Part shown: positions 17,308 to 29,400 of the stretch, piece after piece
Layout: every line of letters begins with the position of its first letter
Position numbering within the stretch: the first letter of the stretch is position 1
IMG/VR virus record: IMGVR_UViG_3300005577_000004
Span: 1 to 61,093 of that record
Strand: one strand, 5' to 3'
DNA from: a virus
DNA: 61,093 bases
Translations under genes and position numbers: made by a program
Notes under the pieces: model-generated
What the model saw: the letters and a program-made list of their open reading frames with translations, nothing else
Database searches by the model: none
What the model was told of the DNA's origin: nothing

Positions 17308-19089
17308 ATGGTCGCGGTGAATATCACGTCATTCGGTGGGATGGTTCCGGCTCTCGATGACCGGAAAATACCTGATAACGCCGCGACCCTTTCTCAAAAT
17401 GTGTTCCTATACGATGGCAATTTGAAGGGTATGCGTGCTCCGCGTTTCCTTCGCAATGTGCCTCCGGGTACAACATACACTTATCGTTTGCCTGATGACT
17501 ATCAGGGCGCCAGCCAGAGCAATGATGATAATATCTGGCTCGATTTCATTAATCCCCAAACTGATGTGGTTCGCGCGCCAGTTTTTGGCGACGTATATGA
17601 CCGCTATTATTGGGCGGGCAGCACTTCCGTTCCGATGTACAACACGCGGGCTAGAATTGCTGCGTCCCAGCCTGCATGGCTGCTGGGTATCCCAACCCCA
17701 AGCGTAGCGCCCGGTGTGAACGTTGTTGGCGGCAGTGGCACGACTGTTTCTCGTGCATATGTTTATACCTATGTCAGCGCATATGGCGAAGAAGGTGCCC
17801 CAAGCGCCCCCACGCTGGTTACCGGGTTCATCAATGGATCGTGGAATCTGACGTGGACTGCGCCACTTGCTACGGATCAGGGCGTAGATCGGAACCTTAC
17901 CAAGGTCCGCGTTTACCGTACCATTACATCAACGGCTGGTGTGGCGACTTACTTCCTTGTGGCTGAATTTTCGTTGCCCACGTTGGCCTATTCTGACGTG
18001 CTGACAGATGCTGTTGTTTCCAGCCATGCGCAGTTGGAGACATTCTCGTGGACCCAACCGCCGAGTGACCTCAAGGGTTTCTGCGCGATGCCAAATGGCA
18101 TCATCGCATCATGGCGCAATAACGAACTGTGGTTTTGCGAGCCGTATCGACCGCATGCTTGGCCCGCCGCCTATGTGCTCACTGTGCCGTTCCCTATTGT
18201 CGGCCTCGGTATCGTTGGGCAGACGCTTGTTGTGTGCACAACCGGGTATCCTATGACAGCGAGTGGTGTGAACCCGCTGTACATTACCACATCAACGTTG
18301 AGCACATTTGAGCCGTGCACCTCCCGTGAGTCGATCTTGAGCGCACCTGAAGGGGTGTACTATTCATCGCCTAATGGCTTGGTCATGGTAAACCCCGGTC
18401 AAGCTGCCGTTGTGACCCGTGATCTGGTTACCCCGGATCGGTGGGCGGAACTTACCCCGGATCGTTTTAAATCAGCACGGTTTGGTGCATCTTATTATGG
18501 TTTTGGCGAAGCTGTAGGCGGTGTGTTCGAGGACAGCGCGTTTGAAACTACGTCCGCGTTCGTGGCATTGGACGAAACCGGCGCTCGCAACGGTGTGCTG
18601 ATCGATACCCGTGACATTCGTGTTGCATTTAATGTGCTCGCATCCGATGTCAGTATTTTTGGCGTGATGAACGATGCGTGGTCCAATGACTTGTTCCTGA
18701 TCTATGGCGACAAGTTGTACTGGATAGATAACAAGGACTTGGTGCCCGATTACCAAGTGTACTTGTGGAGGTCTAAAATTTTCCATTCCCCGAAGCCGCA
18801 GAACTTCGGTGCAATGAAGATTTATTTCGAAGTGCCACCAACGACCCCGGCGCAGAATCCTGTTCGTAACAATACGCTCGATCAAGTATTGGACGTTGGG
18901 CAATATGGCTTGCTCCGTCTCTATGCCGATAAGCGCCATGTGCTCACCTATGAACTACGGACTTCAGGTGAACTGATTCGCCCGCCATCTGGGTTTAAGG
19001 CTGAATACTGGCAGTTCGAAGTCGAGGCACGTGTAGAGATCAGTCAGATTCAAATGGCAGCGACGGCGAAGGAGTTACAAAATGGCTAA
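17308..19089 (+). CDS. Tail nozzle / tail tubular protein B-like
   Basis: 593 residues. The opening pattern (ITSFGGMVPALDDRKIPDNAATLSQN) and repeated beta-strand segments with TYVSAYGEEGAPSAPT (an Ig-like insertion) are typical of podovirus tail tube B proteins, which form a beta-propeller nozzle below the portal and adaptor. It overlaps the next gene by 8 bp. Length is shorter than T7 gp12 but suits related podoviruses. Confidence 0.7.
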   Translation: MVAVNITSFGGMVPALDDRKIPDNAATLSQNVFLYDGNLKGMRAPRFLRNVPPGTTYTYRLPDDYQGASQSNDDNIWLDFINPQTDVVRAPVFGDVYDRYYWAGSTSVPMYNTRARIAASQPAWLLGIPTPSVAPGVNVVGGSGTTVSRAYVYTYVSAYGEEGAPSAPTLVTGFINGSWNLTWTAPLATDQGVDRNLTKVRVYRTITSTAGVATYFLVAEFSLPTLAYSDVLTDAVVSSHAQLETFSWTQPPSDLKGFCAMPNGIIASWRNNELWFCEPYRPHAWPAAYVLTVPFPIVGLGIVGQTLVVCTTGYPMTASGVNPLYITTSTLSTFEPCTSRESILSAPEGVYYSSPNGLVMVNPGQAAVVTRDLVTPDRWAELTPDRFKSARFGASYYGFGEAVGGVFEDSAFETTSAFVALDETGARNGVLIDTRDIRVAFNVLASDVSIFGVMNDAWSNDLFLIYGDKLYWIDNKDLVPDYQVYLWRSKIFHSPKPQNFGAMKIYFEVPPTTPAQNPVRNNTLDQVLDVGQYGLLRLYADKRHVLTYELRTSGELIRPPSGFKAEYWQFEVEARVEISQIQMAATAKELQNG

Positions 19090-19279
19090 AAAGCGCCTTC
19101 CCGGCATACCCGATCCGAGCCGTTCTGTTGACGGTATTTTTGAAACTGTCACGACGATGAAACAGGCCGTTGAGACCCTTGCTGGCCAGCGTCGGGGTAG
19201 CCGTGGGGAATCGGCTGTCACATGGAACGATTTAGTTGACCTTGGTCTGATCACACCCTTGCAAATCCCAGACGACTAG
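19082..19279 (+). CDS. Small virion-cluster protein, 65 aa
   Basis: AAGGAGTTACAAA precedes the ATG, inside the end of the tail tube gene. Helical middle (FETVTTMKQAVETLAGQ) and a conserved-looking TWNDLVDLGLIT end. Probably a structural or assembly cofactor; unrecognised. Confidence 0.6.
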   Translation: MAKKRLPGIPDPSRSVDGIFETVTTMKQAVETLAGQRRGSRGESAVTWNDLVDLGLITPLQIPDD

Positions 19280-19297
19280 GTTACCCTTGGAGGTAAC

Positions 19298-19732
19298 ATG
19301 TTTAGGTTCAACAACTCAGTCGATGGAATGGCTATCGCGGCTAAGGCAGGGGCCATTTACAATGCGTCGTGTGACATGTGTGTGGCGCGTGTCGAGAAGG
19401 GTGAACTTTACGGTGGCGTGATCTACAGTGCTTACACAGGTGCTTCGATTTGCATTCACATGGCCGGGTTCAAACCGAGGTGGGCCAACAAGGACATGCT
19501 CTGGGTGGCATTTCATTATCCGTTTGTGCAACTTGGAGTCAAAAAGATATTCGGGCAAGTAGGAGTACATCGCCCGGAAGTTCTAAAGATTGATCTGCAA
19601 ATGGGGTTCAAGCCCGAGGCAGTAATCAAGGACGTGTACCCGGAAGGGGACATGATGTTGTTGTCAATGTATGAAGCCGATTGCAAGTGGCTTGCACTAA
19701 AGCCCAGCAGTCTTGTTAGCCAGAAAGGTTAG
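19298..19732 (+). CDS. GNAT-like acetyltransferase fold protein, 144 aa
   Basis: Start uses the palindrome at 19281-19296 (TTGGAGGTAAC before ATG). The layout (GGVIYSAYTGASICIHM, then FHYPFVQLGVKKIFGQVGVHRPEVLKIDLQMGFKPE) resembles the GNAT fold proteins found just before the internal virion genes of many podoviruses, positionally like T7 gp13. Catalysis is uncertain. Confidence 0.6.
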   Translation: MFRFNNSVDGMAIAAKAGAIYNASCDMCVARVEKGELYGGVIYSAYTGASICIHMAGFKPRWANKDMLWVAFHYPFVQLGVKKIFGQVGVHRPEVLKIDLQMGFKPEAVIKDVYPEGDMMLLSMYEADCKWLALKPSSLVSQKG

Positions 19733-19737
19733 CCCCG

Positions 19738-20823
19738 ATGGGTGGTAAGAACTCCGCGCCTGCCCCGCCCGATTATTCTGAATTAGCCGCTGTTTCAAAA
19801 GAACAGGCGGAACTTTCTTATAAGCTTGGGCAGGATCAACTTGCTTGGGCAAAAGAACAGTATGGCAAGGACAGCGCGATTACTTCAAAAGTAGTCGATC
19901 AGTTCTTGTCGGACATGCAAGACACCAGCGCGAACGCCCAAAAGGATCGAGCGCGGTACGAACAGATTTTCCAACCTCTTGAGCAAGACCTAGCTAAGGA
20001 GGCGACGGATTACGCCACCCCCGAGCGACGTGACCTTGAAGTTGGCCGTGCGCAGTCCAACGTCGGACAGCAGTTCACGCAAGCCCGCGAACAGGCCAAA
20101 TCGGAACTCGAAGGGTACGGCATCAATCCGTCCTCGACCCGGTTTGCTGCCCTCGACGTAGGCATGCGTGCCAATGAGGCTGCGGCCAAGGCGGCTGCGG
20201 GTAATCAGGCATCCGAGAATGTGGATGCTACCCAGCGTGCTCTGCGGTCTGAAGCTATCAATGTTGGCAAGGGCTACCCCGGCACCATTGCACAGTCGTA
20301 TGCGACCTCGCTCGGTCAGGGCAACAGTGCTGGCAATCAGACCAATGCTGGCACAATGACGGGTGCCCAGACTATGGGTACAGCACCGCAGTATATGGCG
20401 GCTGGCAACCAAGCCGTGAATACGTGGGGCAACGTTCTTAACACTGGCTATCAGAACCAGCTTTCAGCGTGGCAGGCTAATCAGCAGGCATCCAGTGGCT
20501 GGGGTTCAGCACTTGGCTTGATTGGTGGTATTGCTACCAGCTTCCTTGCTGACGGCGGTGTTGCACCAACGCCTGAAGAAGCACAAGGCGCGGTGCCCGT
20601 CGCTGCAAGCCCAACAGGAGGGCGTGCAATCGATGATGTTCCCGCACGTCTCACCCCCGGTGAATTCGTAGCTCCTAAGGATGTGGTGGCATGGAAGGGC
20701 GAAGAGTTTTTCCAGAAGCTTATTAAGAAATCACGCGAGGACATGGCGCACCCAAGCAACGCACGTCCTGATGTCAGGGCTCTGCCAGTTGGTCAGGGCC
20801 AGTCGCAGGCACTCCCCACGTAA
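19738..20823 (+). CDS. Internal virion protein, T7 gp14-like position
   Basis: 361 residues. Ala/Gln-rich helical body (residues 20-180) and a C-terminal module DDVPARLTPGEFVAPKDVV followed by WKGEEFFQKL, a signature of podovirus internal virion proteins. A hydrophobic stretch near 255-275 (GSALGLIGGIATSFLADGG) could insert into the host membrane during DNA ejection. Followed by a palindrome copy that starts the next gene. Confidence 0.7.
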   Translation: MGGKNSAPAPPDYSELAAVSKEQAELSYKLGQDQLAWAKEQYGKDSAITSKVVDQFLSDMQDTSANAQKDRARYEQIFQPLEQDLAKEATDYATPERRDLEVGRAQSNVGQQFTQAREQAKSELEGYGINPSSTRFAALDVGMRANEAAAKAAAGNQASENVDATQRALRSEAINVGKGYPGTIAQSYATSLGQGNSAGNQTNAGTMTGAQTMGTAPQYMAAGNQAVNTWGNVLNTGYQNQLSAWQANQQASSGWGSALGLIGGIATSFLADGGVAPTPEEAQGAVPVAASPTGGRAIDDVPARLTPGEFVAPKDVVAWKGEEFFQKLIKKSREDMAHPSNARPDVRALPVGQGQSQALPT

Positions 20824-20838
20824 CCTTTAGAGGTAACC

Positions 20839-23415
20839 ATGTCCTTCGGTCAGGAACTCAAAGACTTCACGGAATCCTTCAAAACTGGTTACAGCATCGG
20901 TGCAGATCGCCGTGACAAGAAAGAAGAACGCGAGCGGCGGGCGCTGAATGACCCCGTGGATAGGGCCTATAAAGAGGCATCCACTGAGGGTATGAAGAAG
21001 CGTAATGCGTGGTTTGACAAAATTACAGACCTCAATCTGCGTACCGGTGAGAAAAATCTTGCATGGATTGATCGCCGCAACAAAGCAGCGATTGATGCAT
21101 CTGATGCCTCGATCTATCGCATGTTCATGCCGTCTCGCAGTGCCAAGCCCGCCGATGCTTTGAGTGGTGATGCCCCCGAGGGTGAGCCGGATGCAAGCGG
21201 TGCTCCCGTAGGTGGCACGAGCCCGCGCGCTTCGGATGACAGTGCCCCCGCTGACACGAGTAGCGATGCCGACAGCGATAGCGACACCAGCACCGACGAT
21301 ACAGATGGTGGCGATGAAGCATCGGTCGATCCGGCTGCTTATCATCCTGCCAATTCGTCGGGTGACGTGTACAACCGCTTCATGCAAACGGTCTATCAGT
21401 CTGGTGTGCGGAATCCGAATGGTCTCGCTGCTATCGCTGCCACGGCTAATCGGGAAAGCAAGTTTTCTCCGAGCCGTGCATATGGCCGGTGGTCGGACCC
21501 GAGCGAAAGTGGGCAACAAGGTGTGTCCGGTGGCATTATGTCATGGCGCGACAATCGCTACGTTGGCTTGCAGCAATTCGCCAAGAAGATGGGTGACGAT
21601 CCTAGCCGCCCGTCTCCCGAGACGCAGGCCAAATATATCTTTCATGAGAATCCCCAACTCAAGGATCAATTGAACGCCGCAAGAACTCCTCAGCAGGCAC
21701 AGCAGATTATGAACCAAGCGTGGGCATTCGCTGGTTATGATCGCGATTCGCCCGAGGCACGCGCCCGTTACCAGACCGCTGACAAATATGCTTCGATATA
21801 CGCACAGGCTCTGTCGAACGGTGGCAGGGTGCGTCCTGTTGTGTATGCGGCTGTTGGTGGCACCATCCCTGCTTTGCCAACTGATGAAGAGGATGACCAG
21901 AATGCCCCGGTTCCTGCCCCGCAAGTGGCACAAGCCCTTCCCGTCAATGCACCTGTTCCAACCCAGCGACCCATGGACCAGCCCGCAGCAGATGGAGTTA
22001 CCTCTGGAAGTAACGACGCCACGGAAGCGGACGTGGGCTATAACCCGGCTGTGGCAAGCAATCCACGCGTGGTTGGTTTCACCAAGGCGCACGAGGCCGT
22101 TCTCGACGGAATACGTTACTCCCTACAGCAAATGGGAATCGCAAAGGGAGCAGCAATCCAAGACCCCTCCCGTGCTGCGAAGATGGCCGATTACCTGAAG
22201 GGTGCAGGCGCTGCCCCGAAGAAGATCATTGATCAAGCGTACGATGCCGTCGATCCGAAGAAGGAACTCCCCGACAGCGAGCGCACCATGGCAGCATTGG
22301 GCATGGTGTACGACCACTATGTCAAGCAAGGGCAGTCCGACAAGGCGAAGGCTGCGGCAGCATCCATCGTGCAGTACCAGCGCAAACTGTTCCAGCAATA
22401 TTCAGCCATTGCCAAGGCTGCGGTTTCGGATGGCGACATTGACGCGGCGACTAAGGCCGCTGTCAAGGCTTACGACTCTGTGCCGGATGGGCAGGGGATG
22501 AAAGTTCGTAAACTGGAAAATGGTCGATATCAGATCGACATCACCGATGAGGCCACGGGTCAAACCATTTCCAAGCCGGTGCTTACTCCGCAGGAAATTG
22601 GTGGGTGGGCCATGAAGGTCAACCCCGGCAGCTTCGATCAGTTCATCATGGAAGCCGCTGGCCAGCGCAAACAGGTTGTGCCACCGTCCGAGGACTTCCA
22701 GAAGCTGGCGTCAGGTATTGACTCGGGCAAGCTTCCATCTAACACTGACATGGCTGCTTTGCCTATGGCTGAGCAGAAGGAACTTCGTCAGCGCGTCACT
22801 GCCTATCAGAAATCACAAGGTGGAGGCGGTGACAAGCCACTGTCGTTTGGTGATACCCAGAAAGCCAAGGAAGTGATTGGCAGCGCTTGGGAGGAAATGG
22901 CTGCGGGCACTACGACCGACGAAAAGGGCAACGAAGTCCCGATGCATCCGGGCATGGGTGATTTGAAGCCAGAAGAGTCGTCGGCGATCAAGGCATCGGC
23001 GGCTAATATATTCAGCACCCCTAAAAACCGCACGCCGGATTATGACGTAACCGAGCAAGACGCTATCTCGGCTGCATTCTTGGTGGCTCAAGCCCCGCCT
23101 AGTGAGTACAAGGTCATTGATAAAAACAATGGCAAGGTGATCGAGATGTCTGATGGTACTCAGGTTTGGATGACGAAACCAGACTTCACCAAGATGAGCA
23201 ACATCTACAAGCGCCACGAACAGGCAACCAAGAAGACACAGCAGGATCAGGTCAACTCGAAAGAGGATGCCACCACTCTTGCCAAGAAGCGTGCAGTGCG
23301 GGATAAGGATGTCATTGACAATCCGAATCTGTTCGGTGATCCTAATGCGCCGTCGCCCCTGATTGGGCAATCGCAATCCACAATCGATGACCTCCAGAAA
23401 CTTATGGGTCAGTAA
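20839..23415 (+). CDS. Internal virion protein with phage tail lysozyme domain, 858 aa
   Basis: The palindrome at 20821-20836 gives AGAGGTAACC before ATG. An acidic Ser/Thr/Asp linker (residues about 100-165) precedes a phage_lysozyme2-type domain at about 175-300, with the likely catalytic Glu206 in TANRESKFSP and a downstream GLQQFAKK region. It would open peptidoglycan for DNA entry. The C-terminal 500 residues are helical and resemble ejection proteins. A palindrome copy at 21998 is in frame in a Pro-rich linker. Confidence 0.75.
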   Translation: MSFGQELKDFTESFKTGYSIGADRRDKKEERERRALNDPVDRAYKEASTEGMKKRNAWFDKITDLNLRTGEKNLAWIDRRNKAAIDASDASIYRMFMPSRSAKPADALSGDAPEGEPDASGAPVGGTSPRASDDSAPADTSSDADSDSDTSTDDTDGGDEASVDPAAYHPANSSGDVYNRFMQTVYQSGVRNPNGLAAIAATANRESKFSPSRAYGRWSDPSESGQQGVSGGIMSWRDNRYVGLQQFAKKMGDDPSRPSPETQAKYIFHENPQLKDQLNAARTPQQAQQIMNQAWAFAGYDRDSPEARARYQTADKYASIYAQALSNGGRVRPVVYAAVGGTIPALPTDEEDDQNAPVPAPQVAQALPVNAPVPTQRPMDQPAADGVTSGSNDATEADVGYNPAVASNPRVVGFTKAHEAVLDGIRYSLQQMGIAKGAAIQDPSRAAKMADYLKGAGAAPKKIIDQAYDAVDPKKELPDSERTMAALGMVYDHYVKQGQSDKAKAAAASIVQYQRKLFQQYSAIAKAAVSDGDIDAATKAAVKAYDSVPDGQGMKVRKLENGRYQIDITDEATGQTISKPVLTPQEIGGWAMKVNPGSFDQFIMEAAGQRKQVVPPSEDFQKLASGIDSGKLPSNTDMAALPMAEQKELRQRVTAYQKSQGGGGDKPLSFGDTQKAKEVIGSAWEEMAAGTTTDEKGNEVPMHPGMGDLKPEESSAIKASAANIFSTPKNRTPDYDVTEQDAISAAFLVAQAPPSEYKVIDKNNGKVIEMSDGTQVWMTKPDFTKMSNIYKRHEQATKKTQQDQVNSKEDATTLAKKRAVRDKDVIDNPNLFGDPNAPSPLIGQSQSTIDDLQKLMGQ

Positions 23416-26400
23416 ATGCCCAACCCCATTAGAGACGATGTTGCCTACCCCGAGGAGGACCTTGGCGCACCCGTACGTCTGAAAGCCTATGGCTATAAAG
23501 ATGAAAGCACCCCGACTTGGGGCGACTACGGCAAGGCCATGCAAGGCACGGTGTATGACCTCGCTGGCTACGTTAACGCTGGCGCACGTCTAGCGGGTGA
23601 TGAATTCGGCCTCCCTAAATTATCAGAAAATTCCAAAGACGCACAAGAGGTTTGGCATCAAGCATCCGAGGAGACTCGGGCGCAAATGTCCGATAGCGCT
23701 CGTAGACGAATGGAAGCGGCACTAGACGATCCGGATTTTTACAACCACATCATTTCGTCAATCGGATTGAAGGGAGCTCAAATGGCCCCCGCAATCGTTG
23801 CATCCGTTGTGCCAGCCAGCATCATGAGTGGCGCGATTGCAGGGACTGCCGCCGCTGCCGCTACCGGCGCTGCTATAAACACGGGCGCGTTTGTCGATCA
23901 GGTCCAGACCTCGCTCGATGCCACCCCATCTGATCAGCTTGCCAAACAGTCCCCGGTGTTCGCCAAACTGTTGGAGAAAAACAACGGCGACGAGGCCGCA
24001 GCCCGTGCGCAGTTCAACAATACCGTCATGGGCCTTATGCCTGTGTACGTTTTTGGTGCGTCGTTCCTCGCCGAGGCTGCTGGCCCCGCCGCCCAGATTA
24101 CTCGTGGTCTTAAAGGCGGTGCTGTTGATATCGCTGGCCATACTGGTTGGCGTGGTGTTCTGGCAGCGGCTGGTGAGGCTGGCGCGGCTGGCGGTGTTGA
24201 ACAAGGTGCAGTTGCAGCGGGAACACAAGAAGCGGCCGTCGCGGCTGGTGCACAAAGTGAAGTCGATGTCGGCGAAATCCAAAAGCAGGCCCTTACCGGT
24301 GCGATGATTGGCACCGCGCTTGGTGGTGCTATTGGAACAGTCGGTGCTGTTGCTGGTCGCAAGGGTGCTGCTACGCCCGAAGAAGGGTATACGCCCGGTG
24401 CTCCTGCTGCTACGACCCTAGCCGGTCAGCGTGTCATCGAGACGATGACGAACCCGGAACCTATTGGTGGCAAGCCAGCATCTATCGAGCCACCAAAGAC
24501 TGAGGCATCTACAGCCAAGCCTTCGACGGCTGCACCGGCTCCTGATGTCGTTTCCAAGACCGAACCCCCGGCACCGCGCCGCCGCCCCGAAAGCAAAGCC
24601 AAGGCTGTTACCCCGGAAGGTAACACGATCCCTGTGAACCCCGATGCCGTCACTGCGACCCCAGCTACGGGGTTTGAACGCGTTGACGGTAGTGGCATGG
24701 ACTCGGCTATTGGTCTGGCGCTCAAGCAAGAACAGCCAGCACCGGCTCCTGTGCCTCAGCCCGAGGCCCAGCCTGCCGCTACACAGCCCGTTCCAGGGTT
24801 GCAAACCCCTCCCCGGCCTCCGGTATCCCCCACCCCAAATGAAACCGTGGGCGGGCCGGCTAGACCGGTTTCCGAAGGACCTGTAGGGGTGGCAGAACCC
24901 CCTGTGGCTGAGGCTGCACCCACTAGCCCTCCCGGCACTGTGCCGACTGCTCTTGGCCCAGCAACGCCACCTGTTCGTATTGCAGAATCTCCCGTGGCTG
25001 ACCGCACCGCTCGGGAGATAGGGGGGCCTGCGACCACAGAGACTGCTGGCCGTGTCGGCTCTGTAGAGGCGCGGCCCCCCACCAATCAACCGAGAATCCT
25101 TGAAGATGTCCGACCAGAGGCAAAGGCGCAAACTCGTCTTGTCACGTTTATGGAACGTGAGCGCTTACTTGCCAACCAGAAAGCGGCTTTGGCTGAGGAT
25201 CGTGCTGCTAGTGGAGAGTCTGTTGGGCGTCCTCTTTATGGGCAGGAGAAAATCAAGCGTGAGGCAGATGCGCAACTTGCTGGCTCCTTGTTCGACAAGC
25301 ACGTACCAGAGACTGACAAGATACCTGTCAAACCGGCTGAGAAGGCGGCGCTGAAAACCCGTATCGATTCGATCATGAGCGAAGCCAAGGAAGCTGGCGT
25401 TCGCATCCCAACCAAGATCGACTACGAAGGTGCCAACCCGACGCCAAATCACCTTGTGTGGTTGCGGGAGGTCGCTGACCTTCAGAAGGCTATGAACAAG
25501 CCTGCGGGTGCCAGCCAAGATCAGGTACAGCGCTTCCTCATTCGTGAGCGTGCGGCTAAGGCCGGTGACTTCGAACTTATGAAGTCCGAACGCCGGTCAG
25601 AAGGGGACATCGCTAGTCGTGTAGGGCAGAAAGGCGTCGAGACTGTCGCCGATGTATCGCGTATCATGGCTTCCCGTGAGAAGGCTGAGGGTGTAGCCCA
25701 GACAGTCGAGTCCGCTGCAAGCGCCGAGGCCGAACCGGTTCAAACCGTAGCCAGTGCCACCAAACGTGGTGCTGTTCGTGATGCACGCTCTGAGGAGAAG
25801 CCCGCCAGTGAAGTTCGGAAAGTTAGTGTCTCGTCACTATCGGATGAAGAAAAAGCACGGATACTTGGTGCAGCAAACCGGGCAGAAGTACGGCCTGTGG
25901 TGGCTAAGACCGAGGAGAAGGCATTACCTTCGAAGGTAAGTGAGAAGGTCGCTCTTTCCAAGAAGATCAAAGCTGAAGCGAAGAAGGTTGAGCGTAACCC
26001 GTCGCCCGAGCAGATTGAGGCCGGTAATTACAAAAAGGGCCATGTCGAGATACAGGGAATTCCGGTCACTATCGAGACCGCTGCTGGTGCCATTCGTCGG
26101 GGTATGGATGAACATGGTAACGCGTGGGAAGTCAAGATGCCCCGTGATACCCACTACGGCGAAGTAAAGCGTACCGTTGGTGCTGATGGTGAGCGGGTAG
26201 ACGTTTTCGTTGGCCCGCACCCCGAGAGTGATTTCGTTATGGTGGTCGATCAGGTCGATCCGGTCACTAAGGAGTTCGATGAACACAAGGCAATGATTGG
26301 CTACGAAAACGCGGTACAGGCCCGCGATGCCTATCTCGCTGCCTACGATGGTATGGCGAATGAGCGTATTGGCTCTATCATGCCGATGACGATCAAGGAG

Positions 26401-29400
26401 TTCAAGGAGTGGCTGAAGGGCGCTAAGAATAAGCCCGTTGATGATCTTGAGATTGCCCGTGAGGCACGTCAGGACGCTATGTCGTCGACCGAGGGTTGGG
26501 GTTCGGTCGCTCCCGGCGTGGAACTTACTGACAGTGAAATCCGTAAGGTTGGCAAAAATATCCCACACACCAACGTTAGGGCTATCCGCTCGCTAAGCGC
26601 GGTCGATGCTCTGAATACGTATGCCAAGCCTGAGAATACTCGTGGGCTGGCTGGCAAGTTGTATCCTCTCGTCAAGCGCGCACTCATTCGGGCGCTACAG
26701 GGATCGGACGTAGATGTCCACTTCGTGACTGATGAGGATTTCAACACGCTTCACCATGGCAATGCCGGGGCGGCTATCGCGTTCTACGATTCGGCGCTGG
26801 ATCATGTCATCGTTCGTAGGGATGTTCTGAATGTTTCGCCGGAACGTCAAGCCCATGCGATCATGCATGAACTTGCCCATGCGGCCACGATCCACAAGCT
26901 GAATGAGGAGCGTCTTGCCGGAACCACGCTCAATCGCGGGTCTGCCACGTATCAGCTTCAAGCACTGCTTATGGACGTGCGCAAACAGATTGAGGAGCGC
27001 GGCGAAACCTATAGTGATCTGTGGAGCACCAACCTCACGCCCGACAAAATTTACGGCATGAAGAATGCTCGTGAGTTTGTCGCTGAGGCACTGTCCAACA
27101 ACGATTTTCAAGACATGCTGGCGAAGATTAATGTTTCGTCGGACGTGGCGACATTCCTGCGTCTCGGCGAACATCAGAAGGTGACGTTTTGGCGTGCACT
27201 GGTAGACACGGTGCGGTCGTTCCTCGGAATGCCCAAGGACACGTATTCGGCTCTTGAGGCAACCATGTCACTTTCGGAGCGCCTGATCTATGGCTCCCGC
27301 GAGCCTCTTATGGAGGATCGCTACCTCACGGCGTTGAATGCCACTCGTGCCGTTGAAGGTCCACGCAAACTTTCGGCGGCTGATATCGTGGCCGCTCGTC
27401 GGGCGGATCAGCTTGTTCGTCAGCAGAATGAACTTGAGCGTGGCTCAACGCCCAAAAACTTGCAAGACAACATCGAAGCGAACATTAGGGAATTCATCGA
27501 ACGCCGTTCCGAGGCGACCACTCGTTCGCTGGGTGACCCCAAGCTTCTGCGTTGGCGAGCGATGACTGACATGGCCGCGTTGGCGAAAGATTACTTCAAA
27601 GGTAACTCCGTTCGTCGCGTGGTTGACAGTATTGAAGCCATTCGCGTGACCGGTGGCGAGATCGCCAAACGCGCTGACCCGCTGATCCATAACCTTGTTC
27701 GCGCCGAGCGCAAGTACAAGGGCACGAAGGCATTCGAGGAAATGACTGCCCTCATGCACGACGCCACCATGTCAGGTGTGCACCCCGACAAGACGCTTGC
27801 TGAGAATACACAGCTTGGCAAGAAGTCGATGGCTGGGTTCTGGGGTCGCCAACAGCATCCCGAACTCGCTGCACGTTATGCGGCGCTCCCCGATGAACTG
27901 AAACAAATCTATCAGCAGTCCCGCAAACTGTTTGAGGACTTCCACAATCAGGCCATCAAACAGTCCTTGGAGAATCGTGTACTGAAAGCGCTGGGCCACA
28001 ACGATCCGGGACTTGCTGATCGCATTTTCAACGACAAGGTGACGGAGGCTGATAAGGCAGCACTTGGTGAGGATTACGAACTTGTTGCCGAGGCGATGGA
28101 CTTTAAGAAGAACACGGGGCCGTACTTCCCGCTGAAGCGTTTCGGCAACTACGTCGTGCGTGGCACGTACAAGATGGATGTCCCGTCTGCTATGCACCGC
28201 CAGATCGACCCGAACACTTTCGAGTTCGACACCCAGAAAGAGGCCGAGGACTACGTTTCCAAGAGCAAGTTGCATGCCGACCTCGACTCGATCTATGTTG
28301 ACAGTCAGACCGGTTCACGGTTTTTCCTTGATGAGAATGGCAAGCAAGTACCTGTTCTGAAGGAAGACACGGACGCCGTTCGCAAGTGGCGTGTCCGCGT
28401 GCAGGATCGTCATGTGGAGTTCTTCGAAAATCGTAGCGATGCCGAGGACCGCAGGACGGAACTGGCGAATGAAGGCGTAGCGATGGAACCTGTCACCATG
28501 CGCCGGGATGATCCCCGGATCGCTCATGGTGATATGCTGTCCACGCACATGGACCGGCTCATGAAGCGGATCGAAGGCCGCGACACGTTCAAGGACATGC
28601 CCGAGTATCAGCAGAACGAAGTGCGTCGGGCTGTTGAGGAAGCATCGTATGGCGTACTCTCGGCAACTCGTATTCAAACGACCCGCATGCAGCGTCGTTA
28701 CGTCGAAGGGGCTTCCAAGGATATCATTCGCTCCACGGCTGAATATACCGGTTCAATGGCTGGTTACCTTTCGAGGTATCAGCATCAGGGCGAGTTGGAC
28801 GCGGCCCTTCGCGAAATGAACAAGGAGGCCGATAAGGGCGGTGATCCGCGTACTGCCATGGGTCGTAGCCAGATTCGCAACGAGATCATGCAGCGCGTTA
28901 ATTCGCCCAACATCGCCGCATCTGGGTCCGGCAACTCAAAATGGGATCAGTGGCGGCACCGACTCATGGTGACCTCTTTCGTTGGCCACCTAGCCTCCCC
29001 TGCCTATTCGATCTTCAATGCCGCGCAGCCTATCATGGTCACTACACCGATTGTCAGCGCCCGGCATGGTATCGGCTCGACGGTTGCGGCGATGACGAAG
29101 GCGTATACTGATATCGCAGCCATCAAGAGCTTCGCCAAGGGTGTGGTCGCTACGGGGCAGCGGGCGATGGATCAACTCGCCGAGACGAATACATACGTTG
29201 GCGATGTCATGGCGCGTATCACCAATCCCGGTGAGCGGGCGATGATGAACCATCTTATCAAGCATGGGGCTATCGATGCCGACGCCGGTTTGGAAATCTC
29301 CAAGCTGGTTGACAAGTCCACGGGCGACCAGTGGCTAAGTTACTTCGAAGGTATATCGCGGCAGCTTCCTCTTGCCGTTGAATCTGTCAACCGCTCGGTC

